Below the pieces are notes generated by a model. That model was not told the DNA's origin. It searched no databases and worked only from the letters and a program-made list of their open reading frames with translations. From positions 1-21,464 of the IMG/VR virus record IMGVR_UViG_3300025132_000369: DNA of 21,464 bases; one strand, given 5' to 3'. This stretch comes from a virus. How positions within the stretch are numbered: position 1 is the stretch's first letter; each line of letters opens with the position of its first letter. Below, piece after piece: positions 5,033 through 10,796 of the stretch. A program made the translations under genes and the position numbers.

Positions 5033-7984
5033 ATGCCTAGAAAGTTTGATTTCGTTTCACCAGGAGTTCAGATCACAGAGATTGATCAAAGTAAAATTGA
5101 GACTCCACTGCAAGACGATGGTTTATTGGTTATCGGTCGAGCCACCACCGGCCCTGCTCTCAAGCCTGTTAAGATTAATAGCTTGGAGAACTTTATTGAT
5201 GTGTTTGGAAAACCAATTAGTGGTAAAGGCACAGTCAACGCTGATGTTTGGCGAGATGGTAACAACCAAGGGCCTACATATGCTATGTATGCCGCTCAAG
5301 CTTGGCTTGCTTCTAACACCTCTCCTGTGACTTTTATTCGCTTGTTGGGTGAAGATTCACCAAGTGCTTCCGGCATTAAAGCTGGTTGGGACATGGGTGG
5401 CGCCGCCATCAGCAGCACTCCATCGGCCAATAGAGTTGCTTATGGCTTGTTTATTTGCCCTTCTGCATCGGCTGGAACACTATTGAATGGTACATTGGCA
5501 GCGGTCTTTTATACATCCGGTTCGGCTTTAACTTTGAGTGGAACCGTTGCTGGCGGTAAATACCCATCGGCAGAAAAAGTAACATCTTCTGCTGGTATGT
5601 TCATCAAGTCAATAGCAACCGGCGGCAAACCTAGTACTTTTAAATTAGAGGTCTCTGATGGTGCTGCTCAAAATGGTGGAGTAGCATGGACACCAAAGTC
5701 TTTTATATTTCATTTTGACCCAGATGAAAAGACAAGTTATATTAGAAACATTGTAAATACAAATCCACAAAAACTTTTTGGAACAAACGTCCCATCGGCA
5801 CAACAAGAAAAATACTTTCTTGGAGAAACATATGAAGAAGCCGTTAATCGCATAATAACAAACACTGCTACTGCGGGTAATCAGTATGGAATTTTATTGC
5901 CCTTACAATCAGGTTCGGCAGCCGCTAATAGTTTGTTGTTTCATCAAGCACAAGCTACTACTTCAAAGACAGGTTGGGTAATTAATCGAAATCCAGACCC
6001 AATTAGCGGCAGAGCATCTTATCAAGCTGATAATATGAAAAAGCTTTTCCGTTTGGTTTCTTTAAGTGAAGGTGAATATTTTGAAAGAAATTATTATGTT
6101 TCGATTGAAGACATTCAACTTGGAACAGTTGCTAATCCAAATTCTTCTTTCACTGTCAAGATTCGAAACACTAACGATGATGTTGTAGAGCAATTCTCAA
6201 ACTTGAATCTTGATGAATCATCTGAAAACTTCATTGGAAAAAGAATTGGAGATATGTTCCAAACATGGGATTCCAATAAGAAACGATATGAATTGTATGG
6301 AGAATACACAAATCAGTCAAATTATGTCCGTGTAGAGATGGCCGATGATTGGAAGAATAGCGGTGTTGATGATGTTTACATGCTTCCGTTTGGCTTCTTT
6401 GGGCCTGTTCAGCCAAAAGGCTTTATGGTGGTTTCTGGTAGCTCAACCGCTAAACCAATTCAAACCCCTTCTGGTGATTTCGTCGCTGCCGCTGGTACAA
6501 TAAATACCTATGCTAGAGGAAATCTCAGTGCAATAACTTATGGTAATACAACCACAGAACACTTCGTTATGTTTCCATGGGCTGGCTCGGCTGCAAATGC
6601 ATTGACACAAAGAATAACTGCTTCTTTGACATTCCCAAGATTAAAGCTCACAGAAAACAATACAGCGAAATCAGGTACAAACTATAATGCAAAAGATTTG
6701 TTTGGCTTGAATCACAAATTCGCTGGTAAAAATTCACGACATGTTTTGAGCGATAGAAGTTATATTGATTTACTTCGATACCAAGGCGGTGGAATCGACT
6801 TACATTCCGCGACTCATGCTACACAATATTCTTTTGTATTCTCATTAGACGATGTTAGAGAAGCAAGTGGCAAGTGGTATTGGCAATCAGGATCTATGAA
6901 AGCTGGTACTTCTTTTGCCTCAACACAAGGAACCCTAGGGTTGCTAACAAGCAGTGTAAAACAGTTTGCTCTTCCATTGTTTGGAGGTTTTGATGGTGTT
7001 GATGTAACTCAAATCGATCCTTTCTCAAGCAAAAATGTATTAGACAACTATGCTGAGACCACACACTATGCAAACTATTCGGTTCAAAAAGCAATCGACT
7101 CTATCTCAGATAGTGAAGTTGTCGCATATGATGTTGTTTCAATGCCGGGTTTAACAAACACTGGATTATCAAACAATTTAATAAATGCTGTGGAAGACCG
7201 TGGTGATGCTTTGGCAATTATTGATTTAGATGATCAATACAAAGAGACATACGAAAATTCTGGCACTAGAACTGGTGGTAGTATTGATGATGTTAAAGCA
7301 ACCGCTAGAACTAGAGACCTCAATACAAGCTACGCCGCCGCTTATTACCCAAGAGTCAGATTAAGAGATACTCTCTCAGGTAATGGAGATGTGTTTATTG
7401 CTCCATCTTCTGTTGCTGCGATCGGTGCTTTGGCACATTCGGATGCTAATTCTGATGGTCCATGGTTTGCACCAGCGGGCTTCAATCGAGGTGGTATTTC
7501 AATCCTTGGTGGTAACCAAGGTCCACGTGTTGCTGGTACTTGGAAAAATCTTCCAAAATCAGATCGTGATGAATTGTATGAATTAAACATCAATCCAATC
7601 GCAAGATTCCCAGCAGTTGGAGAGATTGTAATCTTTGGACAAAAAACTCTTCAACAAACACCATCGGCTTTAGATAGAATTAATGTTAGAAGATTGATGG
7701 TCTATCTCAAGAAAAGAATTGGTAATATTGCTGATACTCTTTTGTTTGACCAGAATGTTGAAGCAACATGGTCTCGATTTAAGTCACGTGCAGATTTGGT
7801 TCTCTCTGATGTACAGGCGAGATTAGGTATATCTGAATACAAACTTGTTTTGGATACTACAACAACAACACCAGACTTAGTTGATCAAAATATCATGTAT
7901 GCTAAGATTTTTGTGAAGCCAGCAAGAGCAATAGAATTTATTGCTATTGACTTCATTATCACAAAAACAGGTGTTGAATTCTAG
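5033..7984 (+). CDS. gp18: Tail sheath protein, T4 gp18-like (enlarged)
   Basis: A 983-aa contractile tail sheath subunit. The N-terminus has the family hallmark FVSPGVQITEID (residues 7-18) and the following GLLVIGRATTGPALKPVKI strand pair. The C-terminal domain contains LFGGFDGVDV (about 649-658), GEIVIFGQKTL (863-873), INVRRLMVYLKKRI, the WSRFKSRADLVLSDVQARLGI helix region and KPARAIEFIAIDF (about 961-973). These are the conserved core that forms the interlocked sheath lattice. T4 gp18 has 659 residues, so about 300 extra residues sit between roughly 115 and 640, probably as surface-exposed domains on the outside of the tail. Promoter box and strong ribosome site precede it; the tube gene follows 40 nt later. 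Identification is secure. Confidence 0.95.
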   Translation: MPRKFDFVSPGVQITEIDQSKIETPLQDDGLLVIGRATTGPALKPVKINSLENFIDVFGKPISGKGTVNADVWRDGNNQGPTYAMYAAQAWLASNTSPVTFIRLLGEDSPSASGIKAGWDMGGAAISSTPSANRVAYGLFICPSASAGTLLNGTLAAVFYTSGSALTLSGTVAGGKYPSAEKVTSSAGMFIKSIATGGKPSTFKLEVSDGAAQNGGVAWTPKSFIFHFDPDEKTSYIRNIVNTNPQKLFGTNVPSAQQEKYFLGETYEEAVNRIITNTATAGNQYGILLPLQSGSAAANSLLFHQAQATTSKTGWVINRNPDPISGRASYQADNMKKLFRLVSLSEGEYFERNYYVSIEDIQLGTVANPNSSFTVKIRNTNDDVVEQFSNLNLDESSENFIGKRIGDMFQTWDSNKKRYELYGEYTNQSNYVRVEMADDWKNSGVDDVYMLPFGFFGPVQPKGFMVVSGSSTAKPIQTPSGDFVAAAGTINTYARGNLSAITYGNTTTEHFVMFPWAGSAANALTQRITASLTFPRLKLTENNTAKSGTNYNAKDLFGLNHKFAGKNSRHVLSDRSYIDLLRYQGGGIDLHSATHATQYSFVFSLDDVREASGKWYWQSGSMKAGTSFASTQGTLGLLTSSVKQFALPLFGGFDGVDVTQIDPFSSKNVLDNYAETTHYANYSVQKAIDSISDSEVVAYDVVSMPGLTNTGLSNNLINAVEDRGDALAIIDLDDQYKETYENSGTRTGGSIDDVKATARTRDLNTSYAAAYYPRVRLRDTLSGNGDVFIAPSSVAAIGALAHSDANSDGPWFAPAGFNRGGISILGGNQGPRVAGTWKNLPKSDRDELYELNINPIARFPAVGEIVIFGQKTLQQTPSALDRINVRRLMVYLKKRIGNIADTLLFDQNVEATWSRFKSRADLVLSDVQARLGISEYKLVLDTTTTTPDLVDQNIMYAKIFVKPARAIEFIAIDFIITKTGVEF

Positions 7985-7991
7985 AGCGAAC

Positions 7992-7999
7992 ACTATTTA
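7992..7999 (+). promoter_or_regulatory. Candidate late promoter box ACTATTTA, copy 6 (tube)
   Basis: ACTATTTAAATTATAT occupies the 40-nt gap between sheath and tube genes, ending 25 nt before the ATG at 8025. AAGGAG at 8009-8014 is the ribosome site. Confidence 0.45.
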
Positions 8000-8024
8000 A
8001 ATTATATTAAGGAGAAAACAAGTA

Positions 8025-8615
8025 ATGGCAGTTTTTTGGAGTGCGAACAATTCAGAGGCAAAAAGAAATTATAGATTTAAAGTCACAATGGAACCTTTTG
8101 GTGCCAACAATGTGGTTTGGTGGGCTAAAACAGTCACTTTGCCTTCATATGAAGTTTCAGAAGTTGAACACAATCATATGGACAATAAGTATTATTTCCC
8201 TGGTCGAGTTTCTTGGTCAACTGTAGCAATGACCCTTGTTGATCCTATCAGCCCTGATGCAACAGATATATTAAACAATATGCTTGAACAAACTGGTTAC
8301 AAAGTACCAGCTACTTCGGCAGCAGCTAATGCTAAAGGTTTTCTTTCTAGAAAAAAAGCAGCTAACTTGGGTACATGTAAGATAGAAGTGCTTAATGACG
8401 AAGGAGTTTCTGTTGAGACTTGGGAATTACAAAATACTTTTATTCAAGCCGCTACATTCGGTTCTTTAGATTATTCAAATGATGATTTAAAAGAGCTTGA
8501 ATTGACACTTAGATATGACTATGCTACTTGTGAAACCCTAACTGGTGGAGCGGTACGTTTTGAAAAATCCTCTTCTGGCGCCCCTCCTTCTGGGGCTCCT
8601 CCTACGACCACTTAA
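8025..8615 (+). CDS. gp19: Tail tube protein, T4 gp19-like
   Basis: A 196-aa inner-tube subunit. Recognisable tube features are FWSANNSEAKRNYRFKV (residues 4-20), VVWWAKTVTLPSYEV (30-44), the YYFPGRVSWSTVAMTLVDP segment (56-74), and the C-terminal strands ETWELQNTFIQAATFGSLDY (131-150) ending in LTLRYDYA (160-167). T4 gp19 has 163 residues; the extra length is mainly a linker at about 92-116 and a flexible C-terminal tail with a GAPPSGAPP repeat. Hexamers stack inside the sheath to form the DNA conduit. The start has AAGGAG upstream. It is followed after 25 nt by a paralog. Identification is firm from sequence and from adjacency to the sheath. Confidence 0.92.
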   Translation: MAVFWSANNSEAKRNYRFKVTMEPFGANNVVWWAKTVTLPSYEVSEVEHNHMDNKYYFPGRVSWSTVAMTLVDPISPDATDILNNMLEQTGYKVPATSAAANAKGFLSRKKAANLGTCKIEVLNDEGVSVETWELQNTFIQAATFGSLDYSNDDLKELELTLRYDYATCETLTGGAVRFEKSSSGAPPSGAPPTTT

Positions 8616-8640
8616 TATTAAAATTATTTAGGAGTGCTAA

Positions 8641-9339
8641 ATGTCTTTTTGGAGTGACAAAAGCATAAGCCCAGCAAGAAAATATAGATTCAAAGTGAGC
8701 CCCGCTGGCAAAGACTGGTGGTATGTGAACAGTGTTAATCTTCCTTCGTTTGAAGTGAATACTGGGGAGTACCAACTATTAAATCAAAAGTTTAAATATC
8801 CTGGCATTCCAACTTGGCAAGATGTGGTGATTGATCTTGTTGATGTAGGTTCTGCATTTAACGAGATTAAAACTTATTTAGCTTCCCAAGGATTTACTTC
8901 TCATCAAACACACGGACTTGCAAAAGGAATGTCTATCTCCGTTAGGCAGACGATAGCCACTCAAGGCTCTGGATCCACTACTACCGCTAATCCAAAAGTA
9001 GAACAAAAAAAAGCCCAAAACAACGGCGAAGAACAAAATTCAGAAAACTCTTGGTGGTCCGGTGCCAGTTCGTGGTGGAAAAAAGATAAAGACTTGAAAG
9101 AAGAGGAAAAAAAGCGAACACCAAATGAAGCTGCTGAAAAAGCTAAACAAGGCGTCACACAAGATGATGGTAATGATATGGTTATACAACAAATGACCGA
9201 AGACGGAAAGACCCTCAGAACTTGGACTCTTAGGAATTCTTTTATTAAAGCAGTTAATTATGGTGAGTTAGATTACAGTAGCGATGATTTACTTACAATG
9301 AAGATAACGATTGGCTATGATTATGCCACAGTATCATAA
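8641..9339 (+). CDS. gp19: Second tail tube protein (gp19 paralog) with inserted charged linker
   Basis: A 232-aa paralog of the preceding gene, with TTTAGGAG upstream. Matching blocks are SFWSDKSISPARKYRFKVS (2-20), WWYVNSVNLPSFEV (26-39), FKYPGIPTWQDVVIDLVDVG (51-70), TWTLRNSFIKAVNYGELDYS (194-213) and ITIGYDYATVS (222-232). Between them, at about 108-178, lies a low-complexity insertion rich in Gln, Asn, Glu, Lys and two WW pairs (138-139, 145-146). Proteins with this fold can act as main tube, as tube terminator, or as baseplate tube initiator (gp54/gp48 share the fold). Lower conservation and the insertion suggest a specialised ring rather than the bulk tube, but this is inference. It precedes the gp26-like gene with a 19-nt gap. 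Confidence 0.85.
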   Translation: MSFWSDKSISPARKYRFKVSPAGKDWWYVNSVNLPSFEVNTGEYQLLNQKFKYPGIPTWQDVVIDLVDVGSAFNEIKTYLASQGFTSHQTHGLAKGMSISVRQTIATQGSGSTTTANPKVEQKKAQNNGEEQNSENSWWSGASSWWKKDKDLKEEEKKRTPNEAAEKAKQGVTQDDGNDMVIQQMTEDGKTLRTWTLRNSFIKAVNYGELDYSSDDLLTMKITIGYDYATVS

Positions 9340-9358
9340 AATTTTAAAGAGGTGAAAA

Positions 9359-10207
9359 TTGAGTAGAAATAATACGGAACGAATGGGTGCAGTTCCTCAA
9401 GCCGAAGCCCCAAGCCCAACAACAAACAATCAAGATCCTATGCACTTTGTTGCACCAACGGAATTTGTTGACTTGCCCTCAAAGGGACTTGGATATGGCG
9501 ACAACCACCCAATGCGAGGCAAGGATACTATTGAAATTAGATTTATGACAGCGAAAGATGAAGATATTCTAACTTCTAAAACCCTTTTGAAAAAAGGTTT
9601 AGCACTTGAGAGGTTTTTAGACAATATTATTGTTGATAAAAATATTAAAGCTTCTTCATTGTTGGTTGGTGATAGAAATGCTATTATTATAGCTGCCCGA
9701 ATATCAGGATATGGTCCACAATATACTACAAAAGTGACATGCCCAGCCTGTACGGAAACATCAGATTGTAATTTTGATCTTAACAAAGTTGTTGTCAATT
9801 ATTCAGAAGTTGATGAAAAACTTGGTCTCTCACAAGATGAAAAAGGCAACTTTGCTGTTACAATGCCATTATCTAAATTTGAAGTTTCTTTTCGTCTTTT
9901 AACAGGTAAGGACGAATTGTACCTATCCCAGCTATCAACAAATAAAGCTAAAGGGAAAATGCTTGAAAGCGGTTTAACAGATCAGTATAAACGAATGATT
10001 GTTTCCGTTCAAGGGCACGAAAACCAACAAATTATTGATAAATTTGTTGATAATATGCCAACGAGAGACTCCAGATTTTTAAGAACCTGTTATAAAGCAG
10101 CCAACCCAGATATCAAAGTAATTGATGACTATTCTTGCAACGCGTGCGGTTTTGAGCAAGAATTGGAGGTGCCCTTTGGGGCTGACTTTTTTTGGCCTGA
10201 CCGATAA
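9359..10207 (+). CDS. gp26: Baseplate hub / tail assembly protein, T4 gp26-like, with zinc ribbon
   Basis: A 282-aa protein beginning at a TTG codon: AGAGGTG (9348-9354) lies 4 nt upstream, while the first in-frame ATG (9383) is too far from it. Motifs are FVAPTEFVDLPSKGLGY (30-46), LVGDRNAIIIAARISGYGP (102-120), CPAC (128-131), CNAC (260-263) and the C-terminal VPFGADFFWP (271-280). The PTE..LPSKG..Y and GDR..I...R.S.YG patterns are those of gp26-type baseplate proteins of T4-like phages. The paired CxxC motifs suggest a bound zinc. T4 gp26 is 208 aa. It lies where many phages place the tail assembly chaperone, just before the tape measure. Its last 32 nt overlap another frame (see the 67-aa gene at 10176), so an extended product is possible. 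Confidence 0.75.
   Translation: MSRNNTERMGAVPQAEAPSPTTNNQDPMHFVAPTEFVDLPSKGLGYGDNHPMRGKDTIEIRFMTAKDEDILTSKTLLKKGLALERFLDNIIVDKNIKASSLLVGDRNAIIIAARISGYGPQYTTKVTCPACTETSDCNFDLNKVVVNYSEVDEKLGLSQDEKGNFAVTMPLSKFEVSFRLLTGKDELYLSQLSTNKAKGKMLESGLTDQYKRMIVSVQGHENQQIIDKFVDNMPTRDSRFLRTCYKAANPDIKVIDDYSCNACGFEQELEVPFGADFFWPDR
10165..10170 (+). promoter_or_regulatory. Internal Shine-Dalgarno for the overlapping small gene
   Basis: GGAGGT inside the end of the gp26-like gene sits exactly 5 nt before a TTG codon (10176) that opens the overlapping frame. Strength and spacing are optimal, which favours independent initiation over frameshifting for the small protein. Confidence 0.6.
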
Positions 10208-10379
10208 ATATATTGAAGCAATTTATGAACAGTTCTTTCTTTTAAAATACCATGGTGGTTGGTCCTTCATGGAGGCTTATAACTTACCAGTCGGCTTAAG
10301 ATTGTGGTTTTTAAACAGACTACAAAAGCAATTTAAAGATGAAAAGAAAGAAATGGACAAGGCCGTGAAAAAAAGATAA
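10176..10379 (+). CDS. Small gp26-associated / tail assembly chaperone-like protein
   Basis: A 67-aa protein in the +1 (equivalently -2) frame relative to the gp26-like gene, overlapping it by 32 nt. The TTG at 10176 is chosen because GGAGGT precedes it by 5 nt; an in-frame ATG at 10122 has no such site. The core (residues 9-50) runs TDKYIEAIYEQFFLLKYHGG, then WSFMEAYNLPVGLRLWFLNR. The pattern of helix, then 'GG(W/F)', then 'Y.(M/L)P...R..(F/Y)' is one I recall from small proteins next to gp26 in T4-like phages. A basic helical tail follows. Position between gp26 and the tape measure fits the T-type tail chaperone slot. A T7 run at 10187-10193 would allow a frameshifted fusion as an alternative. 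A terminator follows immediately. Confidence 0.72.
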   Translation: MGLTFFGLTDKYIEAIYEQFFLLKYHGGWSFMEAYNLPVGLRLWFLNRLQKQFKDEKKEMDKAVKKR

Positions 10380-10380
10380 C

Positions 10381-10404
10381 AAATGCCCTTTGGGGCATTT
10401 TTTT
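10381..10404 (+). terminator. Intrinsic terminator after the gp26-like pair
   Basis: An 8-bp stem AAATGCCC (10381-10388) with GGGCATTT (10393-10400) closes a TTTG loop and runs into TTTTTTT. It starts one base after the stop codon of the 67-aa gene. Confidence 0.9.
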
Positions 10405-10410
10405 ATTAAA

Positions 10411-10418
10411 ACTATTTA
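10411..10418 (+). promoter_or_regulatory. Candidate late promoter box ACTATTTA, copy 7
   Basis: ACTATTTATTTGTAAAT follows the terminator directly and ends 24 nt before the ATG at 10443. It would restart transcription for the tape measure and baseplate genes. Confidence 0.5.
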
Positions 10419-10442
10419 TTTGTAAATGGGAGAAATTTTTAT

Positions 10443-10793
10443 ATGTTAGTGATTGATTTATCAGAAAGAAAACTGTTGAAAGAGACTTGGATGGAGATGA
10501 TTGGCACTTGGTCAAAAGCTCTTTTGAAGATGATGTATGGCGATGATGTTAAAGTTGTTGCTAATGTAAATGAAGAAGACTCTGCGGGTCCAAAATTTAT
10601 TATTCGTGGAAAACACAAAGATGTTAAATCTTATGCCATGGCAATTGTAGCAGAGAAAAACTATCTTGATTCATTTTCTCGGTATGGAAAAAATCATTTT
10701 CAAACCGTAAAAGCCCGCGAAGAACTAGATACAGCAGTACAGAATTTTGAAAACAACACAGGATTATTGTGGCCTTTCAAAGATGAGGGATAA
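10443..10793 (+). CDS. Unknown small phage protein upstream of tape measure
   Basis: A 116-aa soluble protein, ATG preceded by GGGAGA (10428-10433). I do not recognise a domain. The sequence has an N-terminal helix (residues 6-32) rich in Trp, Leu and Met, WMEMIGTWSKALLKMMYGDD. A strand region VKVVANVNEED....KFIIRGKHKDVKSYAMAIVAEKNYLDSF follows (36-78), and the end is FENNTGLLWPFKDEG. No signal peptide, membrane segment or cysteine is present. Its promoter and position between a terminator and the tape measure gene suggest co-expression with tail assembly genes. A tail assembly or tape-measure chaperone role is possible but unsupported by motifs. It ends four bases before the tape measure ATG. 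Confidence 0.8.
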   Translation: MLVIDLSERKLLKETWMEMIGTWSKALLKMMYGDDVKVVANVNEEDSAGPKFIIRGKHKDVKSYAMAIVAEKNYLDSFSRYGKNHFQTVKAREELDTAVQNFENNTGLLWPFKDEG

Positions 10794-10796
10794 TGA

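Noticed and set aside
5046-5330. Alternative-frame small protein inside the sheath gene start
   Set aside because: It has no ribosome site and overlaps the strongly conserved sheath N-terminus; a chance frame.
8621-8630. AAATTATTTA before the second tube gene as a further promoter box
   Set aside because: It lacks the ACTATTTA core, and the 25-nt gap is taken up by the ribosome site; co-transcription with the first tube gene is simpler.
9430-9798. Open minus-strand frame of 122 codons inside the gp26-like gene
   Set aside because: It is antisense to a protein with recognisable motifs and has no ribosome site or neighbours on that strand.
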